A program made the translations under genes and the position numbers. A stretch of DNA of 64,000 nt from positions 171,403 through 235,402 of the forward strand of contig NZ_JAMDHK010000003.1 of NCBI RefSeq assembly GCF_024721115.1, read 5' to 3'. The DNA comes from Salipiger pentaromativorans. Lineage in GTDB: Bacteria > Pseudomonadota > Alphaproteobacteria > Rhodobacterales > Rhodobacteraceae. This document shows positions 1 to 8,795 of the stretch, piece after piece (positions within the stretch are counted from its first letter, which is position 1; each line of letters starts with the position of its first letter). The notes beneath the pieces were generated by a model. It saw only the letters and a list, made by a program, of their open reading frames with translations. It had not been told where the DNA came from and searched no databases.

Positions 1-386
1 ATGTCGTCGGCCTCGCCGCGCGACATCCCGCGCACGAGGCGCGGCGCCAGCGTGCAGTTCTCGAGGATCGTCAGATGCGGGAACAGGTTGAAATGCTGGA
101 ACACCATCCCGACCTCCGACCGCACCTTGTCGATGTTCTTGAGGTCTTCCGACAGCTCGATCCCGTCCACCACGATGCGGCCGGACTGATGCGCCTCCAG
201 CCGGTTGATACAGCGGATCATCGTCGATTTTCCCGAGCCCGAAGGCCCGGCGATGACGATCCGCTCGCCACGCTTCACCGTCAGGTCGATGTCGCGCAGT
301 ACGTGGTAGGTTCCGTACCACTTGTTCAGCCCCGAGAGGGTGATGACGGTTTCATCGCCGGGCGGAATGGTCTGTAGGGCGGTCAT
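1..386 (-). CDS. aapP: Polar amino acid ABC transporter ATP-binding protein (partial, cut by window edge)
   Basis: N-terminal 128 residues of an ABC ATPase that powers uptake of polar amino acids from the cytoplasmic side of the membrane. Reading from the ATG at 386 the protein shows the A-loop region NKWYGTYHVLRD, the Walker A motif GPSGSGKST and the Q-loop GMVFQHFNLFPHLT. These match the GlnQ/AapP/BztD family. The C-terminal half with signature and Walker B lies beyond base 1. The gene is last in a minus-strand run that begins with the aapJ-like binding protein at 7097, but three other genes separate it from the permeases. The specific symbol rests on this context; the family is certain. 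Confidence 0.9.
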   Translation of the reverse strand, partial: MTALQTIPPGDETVITLSGLNKWYGTYHVLRDIDLTVKRGERIVIAGPSGSGKSTMIRCINRLEAHQSGRIVVDGIELSEDLKNIDKVRSEVGMVFQHFNLFPHLTILENCTLAPRLVRGMSRGEADD

Positions 387-414
387 GGCGGGTCCTCACT
401 GGGCCGGACGGGTC

Positions 415-1344
415 TCAGGTCGCGATCAGGTGCAGCCAGAGCGTGATGCTGACGACCGAAAGCAGGGTGGACAAAACGATGGTCGATGAGATCTCGGCCT
501 CTCCCGCCTGGTATTTCTTGGCGAGGATATAGCCGTTCACCCCCGACGGCAGCGCCGCGTAAAGCACCGCGACACCGCCGACGATTCCGGGCAGCGCGAG
601 GATCTTGACCGCGATCACCCAGACCGCCAGCGGGTGCAGCCCGAGCTTCAGCGCGCTGAACAGCATGCCGGGCGTGAGGTTCGACAGCAGCCGGAACCGC
701 GCCAGAGACATGCCCATCGCCAGCAGCGCGCAGGTCGAGGTGGTCTTGGCGACGCTTTCGAGCAGGCTCAGCGCAAGGCCGCCCGGAGCGATGCCGATGC
801 CGCGCAGCCCCAGCCCCAGGATCATCGCCAGGATGATCGGGTTTTTCAGCATCGCACGGCCGAGCGACATCAGCCGCGCCCCCGCCTGCCCCTGCCCGCC
901 ATCCGCCTCGACCAGCAGCGTCACCGCCGTCATCATGATCGGCAGATGCACCGCCAGCAGCAGGAACATCGGCACCTGCGCCTGATCGCCCCAGACCTGA
1001 AGGATCAGCGGCACGCCCAGCAGCACGGTGTTGGATTGCGATGCGCTGAAACCGCAGAGCACGCTGGCGCGCCACGGCAGGCCCAGCGCCCGGCGCGACA
1101 CCGCAAGCCCGAGGGACCAGGCAAGCGCCACGCCGATGAAATAGGCGAGAAGATAGCTGGCCGAGATCTCGGCCAGATCGAACGGCCGCGCGAGCGTCAG
1201 CAGGATCAGCGCCGGCACGGCAACCGAAAAGACATATTCGAGCAGACCGGATTCGACCTTTTCCGAGAGATACCCGGAACGGATGGCGATCCAGCCGAGG
1301 GCGATCAGCGAGATCACCGGCAGAATGACGTTGACGATGGACAT
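415..1344 (-). CDS. AEC (auxin efflux carrier) family transporter
   Basis: Integral membrane protein of 309 residues with about ten hydrophobic segments, the usual size for the bacterial AEC family (PF03547). This family exports or exchanges small organic anions such as malate or malonate. The N-terminus (VILPVISLIALGWIAIRSGYL) and the segment with SASQSNTVLLGVPLI are typical of the family. It starts at an ATG 4 bases after the stop of the reductase upstream and is followed 28 bases later by the aapP-like ATPase, so it is probably part of the aap operon. The substrate cannot be read from sequence; the neighbours suggest an organic or keto acid produced from the imported amino acid. Confidence 0.82.
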   Translation of the reverse strand: MSIVNVILPVISLIALGWIAIRSGYLSEKVESGLLEYVFSVAVPALILLTLARPFDLAEISASYLLAYFIGVALAWSLGLAVSRRALGLPWRASVLCGFSASQSNTVLLGVPLILQVWGDQAQVPMFLLLAVHLPIMMTAVTLLVEADGGQGQAGARLMSLGRAMLKNPIILAMILGLGLRGIGIAPGGLALSLLESVAKTTSTCALLAMGMSLARFRLLSNLTPGMLFSALKLGLHPLAVWVIAVKILALPGIVGGVAVLYAALPSGVNGYILAKKYQAGEAEISSTIVLSTLLSVVSITLWLHLIAT

Positions 1345-1348
1345 CCGG

Positions 1349-2368
1349 TCATTCCCCCGCGAGACGGCCGGCCGGCGCGGGGGCCGGGGTGGCCGGAAGC
1401 AGGCCCAGCGCGGTCGCGCGCGCCCGCGTCAGCGCCAGCAGCGCATCGAGGGCCGGGATCGCCATCTGCCGTGCCCGCGCCAGATCGCTGAGTGCCCCGA
1501 GCAGGGTCTCGATCTCTGGCGTGCGCCCGGCCTCGAAATCCTGAAGCATCGAGGATTTGTGCCGTCCCGCCTTCTGCGCCATCTCCGACAGCGACACCAT
1601 CGCGCCGGGCTGTCCGCAGCTTTCGGCAAGCCGGCCCACCTCGGTCCAGGCGGCGCGGGTCAGCCCCTCGAGATCGGGATAGGTCAGCAGACGGCCCGTC
1701 TCCATCCCGGTGAGCGCGCCGATCGGGCCCGACACGCAGTTGAGGCTCAGCTTCTTCCAGATCTCGCGTTCGAAACGCTCGCTGCGCTCCGCCGCGCAGC
1801 TCCCCTGCCGCAGCGCCGCCACCAGCGCGTCGCAGGCATCGCGCCCGGCGGGATGCGCCTCGCCGAAGAGGTAATGACCGCTGTCCGGGTTCGAGTTCCG
1901 GATCACCCCCGGCGCGTCCACATGGTTGGCGGAAAAGGCGATCCCGCCGATGGCGCGCTCGGTGCCCACCGCCGTCTCGAGACGCTCGATCATCCGGCGG
2001 ATCGCCGGCGACCAGGTTTCGATACCGCCGCCGACGCGCGACAGATACCACCAGGGCAGCCCGTTGACGCAATAGGCGATGGCGGTTCCCGGCCCCGAGA
2101 GCCCGCGCAGACCCTCGGCGATCCCGGCCAGCGCCGGGGTCTTCACCGTCGCCACGACCAGATCCTGCACCGGCAGTTCGGCCGGATCCTCGACCGCCAC
2201 CGGGTGGCAGGTCACCGATCCTGCCGAAGAGACCAGCGTCAGCCCGTTTTCCCGGATCGCCGCAAGATGTGCCCCCCGGGCGACGACCGAAACGTCGCAG
2301 CCCGCCTGGGACAATTTCACGGCGAGATGGCCGCCGATGGCCCCTGCCCCGTATACGCAAACCTTCAC
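1349..2368 (-). CDS. Ketopantoate reductase family NADPH-dependent oxidoreductase
   Basis: Protein of 339 residues in the PanE/ApbA family (2-dehydropantoate 2-reductase), which reduces alpha-keto acids with NADPH. The Rossmann motif GAGAIGG is at the N-terminus, and the C-terminal helical domain carries EIWKKLSLNCVSGPIGALTG, which contains the conserved lysine. The start is a GTG with an AGGAGG ribosome-binding site a few bases upstream. Its place between an aminotransferase and an exporter inside an amino acid uptake operon suggests that it reduces the keto acid made from an amino acid rather than making pantothenate. That role is inferred. Many paralogues of this family are not true PanE. 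Confidence 0.8.
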   Translation of the reverse strand: MKVCVYGAGAIGGHLAVKLSQAGCDVSVVARGAHLAAIRENGLTLVSSAGSVTCHPVAVEDPAELPVQDLVVATVKTPALAGIAEGLRGLSGPGTAIAYCVNGLPWWYLSRVGGGIETWSPAIRRMIERLETAVGTERAIGGIAFSANHVDAPGVIRNSNPDSGHYLFGEAHPAGRDACDALVAALRQGSCAAERSERFEREIWKKLSLNCVSGPIGALTGMETGRLLTYPDLEGLTRAAWTEVGRLAESCGQPGAMVSLSEMAQKAGRHKSSMLQDFEAGRTPEIETLLGALSDLARARQMAIPALDALLALTRARATALGLLPATPAPAPAGRLAGE

Positions 2369-2452
2369 CTTGGCCTCCTGTCGTCAGTCTCTGTCGGCCC
2401 CCTCGGGGGACCGGCTGGCGCGTCTTGTCTGTGGGTTTTCCGGATGCCGAGC

Positions 2453-3655
2453 TCAGCTCAGGCTGTTGCAGAAGCGGCGCAGGCGCTCGAGCGCCGCGCG
2501 CAGTTCGTCGGTGTCCATCGAGTAGGAGATGCGCAGGAAGGGCGACATCCCAAAGGCCGCGCCGGGCACGATCAGCACCCCCGCGTGGTCGATGGCGAGA
2601 CGCGCGAAATCCGCGTCGCTCCCGATCGGTTCGCCCGCCTCGGTGCGCCGCCCGATGACCCCCTCGCAGCTTGCGAAGACAAAGAACGACCCCGAGGTCC
2701 GCACCGCCTTGAGCCCGGGCATCTGGTTGACCATGGCAAAGGTCATGTCGCGCCGCGCGCGATAGACCTCGCGGTTCGTCTCCTGATAGCCTTGATCGCC
2801 GTTCAGCGCCTCGATGGCCGCCGCCTGGGAGATCGAGTTCGGCGAGCCCGCGAGATGGCTCAGCATGTTCGACATCCCCCGGATCACCGGTTTCGGGCCT
2901 GCGGCAAAGCCGAGGCGCCAGCCCATCATCACATAGCCCTTGGAAAACCCGTTGATCACGACGGTCCGCGCCCGGGCCGTGTCGCTGATCGCGGCGGGCG
3001 AGACGTATTCGACACCGTCATAGACCAGATGTTCATAGATCTCGTCGGTCACCACGCTGACCTGCGGATGACGCTCGAGCACCGCATAAAGCGCCGCAAG
3101 CTGCGCGCGGTCGTAGATCGCGCCGGTGGGGTTGTTCGGGCTGTTGAGCAGCAGCACCCTGGTTCGCGGCGTGATCGCCTTTTCCAGATCCTCGGGCTGT
3201 AGCAGGAACCCGTGTTCCAGCCCGCAGGGCACCGATACCGGCTCGGCCCCGGCCAGCCGCACGATCTCGGGATAGGAGACCCAGTACGGCGCCGGAACGA
3301 TGACCTCGTCGCCGGGATTGCAGAGCGTCAGGAATGCCGCGTGCAGCAGCGGTTTGGTGCCGTTGGCGACGACCACCTCGTCGGGCGTGTAATCGAGCCC
3401 ATTGTCCCGCTTGAGTTTGGCGGCAATCGCCTCGCGCAGCTCGGGCGTTCCGTCGCCCGGCGAATAGCGCGTATCCCCGGCACGGATCGCGGCGATCCCG
3501 GCCTGCCGGATCGGCTCGGAGGTGTTGAAATCCGGCTCTCCGGCGATCAGCGAGGTCACCTGCCGCCCCTCCTTGCGCAGCTCTGCCGCCCGCCGGATCA
3601 GCGCGATGGTCGCCGAGGGGGGAATATTGGTCACGCGGTCCGCGAGGTCGATCAT
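2453..3655 (-). CDS. Class I/II pyridoxal-phosphate aminotransferase (aspartate aminotransferase-like)
   Basis: Aminotransferase of 400 residues, fold type I, the usual length for AspC/AatA-like enzymes. Visible motifs are IAGEPDFNTSEPI near the N-terminus, NSPNNPTGAIY, the DEIYEHLVYD segment, and GFSKGYVMMGWRLGF holding the PLP lysine, followed by an FLRISYSMD segment carrying the substrate-binding arginine. The start at 3655 (MIDLADRV) was chosen because it aligns with family N-termini and sits 19 bases after the permease stop; an upstream extension would run into the permease gene. In this operon it probably removes the amino group from an imported amino acid. The substrate is unknown. Confidence 0.87.
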   Translation of the reverse strand: MIDLADRVTNIPPSATIALIRRAAELRKEGRQVTSLIAGEPDFNTSEPIRQAGIAAIRAGDTRYSPGDGTPELREAIAAKLKRDNGLDYTPDEVVVANGTKPLLHAAFLTLCNPGDEVIVPAPYWVSYPEIVRLAGAEPVSVPCGLEHGFLLQPEDLEKAITPRTRVLLLNSPNNPTGAIYDRAQLAALYAVLERHPQVSVVTDEIYEHLVYDGVEYVSPAAISDTARARTVVINGFSKGYVMMGWRLGFAAGPKPVIRGMSNMLSHLAGSPNSISQAAAIEALNGDQGYQETNREVYRARRDMTFAMVNQMPGLKAVRTSGSFFVFASCEGVIGRRTEAGEPIGSDADFARLAIDHAGVLIVPGAAFGMSPFLRISYSMDTDELRAALERLRRFCNSLS

Positions 3656-3674
3656 CTGAACATGTCCTTCAAGG

Positions 3675-4760
3675 TCAGTAATGAGAGGCTCTGCGTTCGA
3701 GCCGCGCCGCATAGGACGTGAGCACGTAGCAGAAGGAGAAGTAGAAGAGGGCGGCAAAGACATAGCCCTCGATGTTGAAGCCGGCCCAGGCCGGATCGCG
3801 GGCGGCGAGCTGGATCGCGCCCAGGAAATCCGTCATCCCGATCACGATGATCAGCGAGGTGTCCTTGAAGAAGGAGACGACGATGTTCACCAGCCCCGGG
3901 ATCGAATGGCGGATGACCTGCGGCAGCGTGATCAGCCAGAGCCGGTGCCAACCGCGCAGCCCCAGCGCCGCCGCCGCCTCGCCCTGCCCAGGCGGGATGC
4001 TTTGCAGCCCGCCGCGCAGCGCCTCGGCGATATAGGCCGCCGCGACGATGGTGAAGGCGAGCAGCGCTCGGGTCAGCTTGGGCGGGTTCATGCCCTCGGG
4101 CAGCACGAAGGGCATCATGATCGAGGCGATGAACAGCGTTGCCACCAGCGGCGCGCCGCGGAACAGCTCGATCACCCCGGTGCTCACCCAGCGGAACAGC
4201 CAGAACTCCGACTGCCGGCCCAGCGCCAGCGCCAGGCCGAAGGGAAAGCCCAGCGGCAGCGCGGTAAGGCTGAGCAGCAGCGTGACCGGCAGCCCGCCCA
4301 CCTGCTCCGTCCGCACCCGGTCGAGCCCGAACCCGCCCAGCATGAGCCAGAAGGCCACGCCGATGGTGCCGATCCACAGCGGCACCAGCCAGACCGACCA
4401 GACCCGCGGCACCATGCACAGCGCCATGACCGAGACCATCAGCACGATGGCCAGGACCGCCCGCCACCGGTCGTCCGCGGGCAGCATCCCGAAGACGATG
4501 AGGTTGATCTTCTCGCCGATGAAGGCCCAGCACGCGCCCGAGGCGGCGCGGCACTCCTCGACCGTGCCCGACCAGAGCGCATCGCCGATGCCCCAGTCAT
4601 AAAGCGGCGGCAGGACGAGCCACAGAAGCGCTGCGGAAATCAGGGTGATCGCCGTGTTCAGCTTCGAGCCGAAGAACAGCGCGGAGGCATATCGCACAAG
4701 ACCGAAGCTCGCGCGCCGAGGGCCGTCTTCGGCGGATCCGATGGGTCTGGACTGGATCAT
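3675..4760 (-). CDS. aapM: General L-amino acid ABC transporter permease (AapM-like)
   Basis: Permease of 361 residues with a long N-terminal membrane region followed by a C-terminal His/Glu/Gln/Arg-type permease core, the layout of AapM/BztC proteins. The cytoplasmic coupling segment EALRGGLQSIPPGQGEAAAALG is clear and is followed by PQVIRHSIPG. The ATG at 4760 overlaps the stop of the preceding permease in an ATGA, so the two are translationally coupled. It pairs with the AapQ-like permease to form the membrane channel for polar amino acids. Confidence 0.9.
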   Translation of the reverse strand: MIQSRPIGSAEDGPRRASFGLVRYASALFFGSKLNTAITLISAALLWLVLPPLYDWGIGDALWSGTVEECRAASGACWAFIGEKINLIVFGMLPADDRWRAVLAIVLMVSVMALCMVPRVWSVWLVPLWIGTIGVAFWLMLGGFGLDRVRTEQVGGLPVTLLLSLTALPLGFPFGLALALGRQSEFWLFRWVSTGVIELFRGAPLVATLFIASIMMPFVLPEGMNPPKLTRALLAFTIVAAAYIAEALRGGLQSIPPGQGEAAAALGLRGWHRLWLITLPQVIRHSIPGLVNIVVSFFKDTSLIIVIGMTDFLGAIQLAARDPAWAGFNIEGYVFAALFYFSFCYVLTSYAARLERRASHY

Positions 4761-5983
4761 GACCGGCCTTTCTTCAGCAGACCGCGGTTGAAGCGGTTCA
4801 TCAGCATTGCGGCGATCAGCGTCGGGATGAGATAGCCGAGCAGCATCAGCCCCACGCCCTCGATGCTGTGGCCCGAGATGTTGATGGTGATGGTGAGCGC
4901 CCAGAAGAAATCGGGATAGCCGATCGCGACCGCGAGGCTCGTGTTCTTGATCACGCCGATATACTGCGTGCTCACCGACGGGGTGATCGCCACCAGCGCC
5001 TGCGGGATGACGATCTTGCGCAGGATTTGCAGCTCCGAAAGGCCAAGGCTCGCGCCTGCCTCGCGCTGCCCCCGGGCGACCCCCTCGATGCCGCCGCGCA
5101 CCAGTTCGGCGATGAACGCGCCGGCATAAAGCGATTGCGCGAGGGTCAGCGCGGTATATTCCGGCGTCAGCGTCATGCCGCCCTTGAAGTTGAAGGCGCC
5201 ATGCTCGGGCAGCTCGACCGCCATCGGCGCCACAGCCAGCAGGACAAGGCCAAAGCCCAGCACCGCAGCGCACAGCCGCAGCATCCGCCCCGGCACGGCG
5301 CGGTTCAGCGCCCGTGCGGCACGCGGCAGTACCGCATAGACCAGCACCGCCCCGGCGCCCGCCGCCAGCAGCGCCCAGCCGCCGCCCTCAAAAAGCAGCT
5401 TGGGGATCTGCAACCCGCGCTGGCTGAGAAACACCACATCGCCCAGCGAGATCGCCTGACGCACCGGCGGAAGCTGGAGCAGGATCGTGTACCAGAAGAG
5501 GATTTGCAGCAGCAGCGGGGTGTTGCGCACCACATTCACATAGCCGCCGGTCAGAACCCGCAGCAGCGGGTTATCCGACACCCGCAGGATGCCGACCACA
5601 AGCCCCAGAAACGTCGCCAGCAGACAGCCCACAAGAGCGACCCGCAGCGAATTCGCCGCGCCGGTGACGATGAGCCAGCTCAGCCCGTCCTCGGGGCTGT
5701 AGGGCAGCACGGTTTCCGAAATGGCGATCCCGGCGGGACGGTTCAGAAAGCCGAAATCCAGTTCGAGATTCTGCCGCGCCAGATTCACCTGAAGAATATG
5801 GGTGATCTCGATCAGAAAGGCGAAGAGCAGGCAGGAGCCGACCACCTGAACGATGAACTGCCGTCCCCGCCGCGTGCGCCAGAGCGCCGCGCCCCAAAGG
5901 CTCGGCGGGCGCGGCGGCAGCCGCTGCTCGGGCTCCGCCCGCGCGGGGATGGCCCGATGATCGTTTGCAAGCGTTCTCAACAT
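4757..5983 (-). CDS. aapQ: General L-amino acid ABC transporter permease (AapQ-like)
   Basis: Permease of 408 residues with a short cytoplasmic N-terminus, a first membrane segment and the large periplasmic loop typical of AapQ/BztB, which contains NRPAGIAISETVLPY. The core permease domain has ELVRGGIEGVARGQREAGASLGLSE, the coupling helix that docks with the ATPase. It follows the binding protein gene after a 73-base gap containing a strong hairpin, and its stop overlaps the start of the AapM-like gene. Together they form an aapJQM unit; the ATPase is displaced to the far end of the operon. Confidence 0.9.
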   Translation of the reverse strand: MLRTLANDHRAIPARAEPEQRLPPRPPSLWGAALWRTRRGRQFIVQVVGSCLLFAFLIEITHILQVNLARQNLELDFGFLNRPAGIAISETVLPYSPEDGLSWLIVTGAANSLRVALVGCLLATFLGLVVGILRVSDNPLLRVLTGGYVNVVRNTPLLLQILFWYTILLQLPPVRQAISLGDVVFLSQRGLQIPKLLFEGGGWALLAAGAGAVLVYAVLPRAARALNRAVPGRMLRLCAAVLGFGLVLLAVAPMAVELPEHGAFNFKGGMTLTPEYTALTLAQSLYAGAFIAELVRGGIEGVARGQREAGASLGLSELQILRKIVIPQALVAITPSVSTQYIGVIKNTSLAVAIGYPDFFWALTITINISGHSIEGVGLMLLGYLIPTLIAAMLMNRFNRGLLKKGRS

Positions 5984-6005
5984 GCTCCATGCCCCTGCCG
6001 GTCAT

Positions 6006-6029
6006 GCGGCCCCCCGCTCAGGGGGCCGC
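6006..6029 (-). terminator. Intercistronic hairpin between aapJ-like and aapQ-like genes
   Basis: Perfect 9-bp GC stem (GCGGCCCCC paired with GGGGGCCGC) with a 6-base loop and no U-tract. It lies in the gap after the binding-protein gene. Such hairpins often stabilise the upstream message or partly stop transcription so that the periplasmic binding protein outnumbers the permeases. Seen directly; function inferred. Confidence 0.55.
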
Positions 6030-6056
6030 GCGTCTTTGCGCCGTTCATGCGATCGG

Positions 6057-7097
6057 TCACAGGAGGGGCGGCGGATAATGCAGGCCGCCGTTGAAGTAGA
6101 GATTGTTGTCGCCGCGATCGAGGCCGATGGCCGAGCCCGCGCCGAGATTGCGCTCGTAGAGCTCGCCGTAGTTGCCGATGCTCTTGACGACGTTATAAGC
6201 CCAGTCGTCCTCCAGCCCGATCCCTTCGAAGAACTCGGCCTGCTTGCCGAGGAACCGCTGGATCATCGGCGCGCCCTCCGAGAGCTTGTCATCGACATTC
6301 TCGCTGGTAATGCCGATTTCTTCGGCGATCATGGGCGCATAGACCGTCCAGCGGACGATATTGTACCACTGGTCGTCGCCCTGCCGCACCACCGGCGCCA
6401 GCGGCGATTTCGCCAGGGTCTCGTCCAGCACCACGTAATCGTCGGGATTTTCGGCCACCGAGCGGATCGAGCCCAGATAGGTGCGGTCCGAGGTGAAGAC
6501 ATCGCAGCGGCCCGAGAAGAAGGCGCTGCGCATCTCGTCGAAATTGTCCATGCTGATCGGTTTGAACTCCATGCCGTTGGCGCGGAAGTAATCGCCGATG
6601 GTCAGCTCGGAATTCGACCCCGGCGTCACGCAGACCGTGGCGCCGTCAAGCTCGGTCGCCTTGGTCACCCCCAGCGCCTTGGGCACCATGATGCCCTGCC
6701 CGTCGAACACGGTGACCGGCCCGGACAGGAACCCCAGCGAGGTGTCGCGGGTGAAGGTCGTCGTCACCTGCCGGAACAGGACATCGACCTCGCCCGATTG
6801 CAGCGCCGGAAAGCGCGTGGTGGTGGTGAGCGGGATGAACTCGACCTTTTCGGCATCCCCCAGCACCGCCGCCGCGAGCGCCTTGCAGTAATCGACATCC
6901 ATGCCGCCGGGCACCCCGTTGGAATCGGGATAGCCGAACCCCGGCACGTCCAGCGCGGTGCCGCATTTCAGCACCCCGCGTTCCTTGACGGCATCGAGCG
7001 TCTGGTCGGCAAGCACGGGGGTCGCCAGGCAGGCGGTGACAGCGGCGGCGGTCAGCGCCCGTCCGCTGGAAGAGGTGAGAAGAAAGGAGGGTAGCAT
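6057..7097 (-). CDS. aapJ: Periplasmic amino acid-binding protein of the aap-type ABC transporter
   Basis: Binding protein of 346 residues, family 3 (SBP_bac_3). The N-terminus is a Sec signal peptide that probably ends at ATPVLA-DQ. The mature part begins TLDAVKERGVLKCG and contains DVPGFGYPDSNGVPGGMDVDYC and the NSELTIGDYF ligand-binding region, as in AapJ/BztA. The start at 7097 gives a normal signal peptide and has a GGAAAT-type site upstream; a longer frame to 7175 adds only a non-signal-like leader. First gene of the minus-strand operon, divergent from a LysR regulator. Confidence 0.92.
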   Translation of the reverse strand: MLPSFLLTSSSGRALTAAAVTACLATPVLADQTLDAVKERGVLKCGTALDVPGFGYPDSNGVPGGMDVDYCKALAAAVLGDAEKVEFIPLTTTTRFPALQSGEVDVLFRQVTTTFTRDTSLGFLSGPVTVFDGQGIMVPKALGVTKATELDGATVCVTPGSNSELTIGDYFRANGMEFKPISMDNFDEMRSAFFSGRCDVFTSDRTYLGSIRSVAENPDDYVVLDETLAKSPLAPVVRQGDDQWYNIVRWTVYAPMIAEEIGITSENVDDKLSEGAPMIQRFLGKQAEFFEGIGLEDDWAYNVVKSIGNYGELYERNLGAGSAIGLDRGDNNLYFNGGLHYPPPLL

Positions 7098-7290
7098 CGG
7101 ATTTCCCTGTTTGATGTGCGGACAAACTGTGCAGAGACACGCGGCCCCGGAAACGCCCCAGGACGCGCAGCTCACAAGAACTTCGCAGTTTTTGCTTTTG
7201 ACACAGGCGGTTAGAGAGGAGATCGGTCAGAGACGCCGCCTGATGTGACCAAGCTTAGGTCTGGTCTTTTTTCGCGGCAATCGAGCAAGC

Positions 7291-7307
7291 TGTCATAACA
7301 GATATGG
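7291..7307. promoter_or_regulatory. Putative LysR operator between aapJ-like and lysR genes
   Basis: The sequence TGTCATAACAGATATGG lies 26 bases before the LysR start. It differs at one base from the reverse complement of the site at 8317-8333 in front of ridA. The shared core is the near-palindrome CATATC-T-GATATG. Two almost identical sites before two transcription units next to one LysR gene make it a good candidate binding site. Confidence 0.6.
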
Positions 7308-7332
7308 TAGATTCATCATCGCAGCGGCACGG

Positions 7333-8277
7333 ATGAACGAGAAACAGCTTCAGCAATTCGTCAGGATCACCGAGGCGGGCAGCATCTCGGGGGCCGCCGC
7401 CATGATCGGCATCGACCAGCCCTCGCTCAGCCGCAACCTGCGCGCGCTCGAACAGAATATCGGCGCACAGCTTTTCTACCGCAACGGCCGCGGCGTGCGG
7501 CTCACCTCCTCGGGCGAGGAGTTCCTGGGCATCGCGCGCGATTTCCTCGACGAGCTCGACCGCCTCAGGAGCCGCGTGAACGTCGCCTCCAAGGAGCTTC
7601 AGGGCACGATCTCGATCGGCGCGGTACAGTTCCTGGGCGAGAACTTCGTTCCGCAATGCCTTGCCCGGTTCAAGGAGAAGCACAAGAACGTCACGTTGCA
7701 GGTGACCGGCGGCGGCAGCGGCATCATTCAGGAGATGCTGCTGAGCGGCCGCATCGATCTCGGCCTGCTTTACGACGCCGGGCTCTCGTCCGAGCTGCTC
7801 GCCGAGGTCGTGCTGACCGACCGCGTGGTCCTGCTCGGCAATGCCGAGGCGGCGCGGGCGCATGGCATCGCCGATTGCGGCCGGATCCCGCTGTCGCGGC
7901 TGCACGGTCTGCCGCTGATCTCCGCCAGCCGCGCACATGGGCTGCGCCGCGCGCTGGATGCCGCCGCCCGGCGCCACGGCACCGCGCTGAATGTCGTCTA
8001 TGAGATCGACAGCCTGGTGACGGCACGCACGCTCGCCCTCAAGGGCGAGGCCTTTGCGGTGCTGCCCTTCGGCTCGCTGACCAATTATCTGACCCTGCCC
8101 GACGCCTTCGGGGCGGCCATCGTGGAGCCCGACCTGACGGTCTCGTTCTCGCTTGTCTCGCCGCGCAACCGTCAGCTTGAAAAAGGCGCGCTCGAGCTTG
8201 CCACGATCATCCGGCGCCAGATCCAGACCTACCGCCGGGATCTCGACACGCTCATGCGCACGCATGGCATCGCCTGA
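7333..8277 (+). CDS. LysR family transcriptional regulator
   Basis: Regulator of 314 residues with an N-terminal winged helix-turn-helix (QQFVRITEAGSISGAAAMIGIDQPSLSRNL, with the recognition region SLSRNLRALE) and a C-terminal periplasmic-binding-like effector domain. It is divergent from the amino acid ABC operon and lies just upstream of ridA and a D-amino-acid-dehydrogenase-like gene. It probably controls both, because the same 17-bp element is present in both upstream regions. The inducer is unknown but is likely to be an amino acid or its keto or imino product. Confidence 0.9.
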   Translation: MNEKQLQQFVRITEAGSISGAAAMIGIDQPSLSRNLRALEQNIGAQLFYRNGRGVRLTSSGEEFLGIARDFLDELDRLRSRVNVASKELQGTISIGAVQFLGENFVPQCLARFKEKHKNVTLQVTGGGSGIIQEMLLSGRIDLGLLYDAGLSSELLAEVVLTDRVVLLGNAEAARAHGIADCGRIPLSRLHGLPLISASRAHGLRRALDAAARRHGTALNVVYEIDSLVTARTLALKGEAFAVLPFGSLTNYLTLPDAFGAAIVEPDLTVSFSLVSPRNRQLEKGALELATIIRRQIQTYRRDLDTLMRTHGIA

Positions 8278-8288
8278 GCGCCCGCAAC

Positions 8289-8309
8289 CGGCGGTCCGCA
8301 CGACCGCCG
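8289..8309 (+). terminator. Hairpin after the LysR gene
   Basis: Perfect 8-bp stem CGGCGGTC/GACCGCCG with a 5-base loop, 12 bases after the LysR stop. There is no T-tract, so any terminator activity is uncertain. Confidence 0.4.
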
Positions 8310-8316
8310 CGATTTG

Positions 8317-8333
8317 CCATATCTGATATGACA
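8317..8333. promoter_or_regulatory. Putative LysR operator upstream of ridA
   Basis: CCATATCTGATATGACA contains the palindrome CATATC-T-GATATG and matches the element at 7291-7307 in 16 of 17 positions when reversed. It lies about 107 bases before the ridA start. It probably lets the neighbouring LysR protein control ridA and the following oxidoreductase. Confidence 0.6.
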
Positions 8334-8439
8334 ACGACGGCATTCCCTGAATAGCGGGCGCCGCGCAGACTGCGGCCTCAGCGCCCCCCGCCCCGGCGGG
8401 AGCGGCGCGTAGATTGCCATCTCTACGGGACCGCAAAAC

Positions 8440-8790
8440 ATGATCACCCATTTCGCCCCGTCCGGACACAAGTCGGACATGGTCGCCTATAACGGCCTGC
8501 TCTTCGTGTCGGGCATCGTGGCCTCGGACGACAGCCTGCCAGTCGAAGGGCAGACCGCCGACATTCTTGCCCGGCTCGATACCATGCTCGCCGAGGCCGG
8601 CACGTCGAAGGACCGGGTGCTCTCGGCGACGATCTGGCTGGCCGACATCGCCGACCGCACAAAGATCGCGCCGGCCTGGAACGCCTGGGTGGTGGCGGGC
8701 CACCAGCCCGCCCGCGCCTGTATCGGGGCGGCCCTCGCGGGTCCGGATCTGAAGATCGAGATCGCGCTTGTCGCGGCGCTGGACGCCTGA
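8440..8790 (+). CDS. RidA family enamine/imine deaminase
   Basis: Protein of 116 residues in the RidA/YjgF/UK114 family, which hydrolyses reactive 2-imino acids and enamines to keto acids and ammonia in the cytosol. Family features are the GLLFVSGIVASD strand, the LAEAGTSKDRVLSATIWLADI region and the conserved arginine in ARACIGAALAGPDLKIEIALVA. It is 5 bases upstream of a D-amino-acid-dehydrogenase-like gene, whose imino acid product is the kind of compound RidA proteins remove. That pairing supports the role but the substrate is inferred. Confidence 0.88.
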   Translation: MITHFAPSGHKSDMVAYNGLLFVSGIVASDDSLPVEGQTADILARLDTMLAEAGTSKDRVLSATIWLADIADRTKIAPAWNAWVVAGHQPARACIGAALAGPDLKIEIALVAALDA

Positions 8791-8795
8791 CGCGC

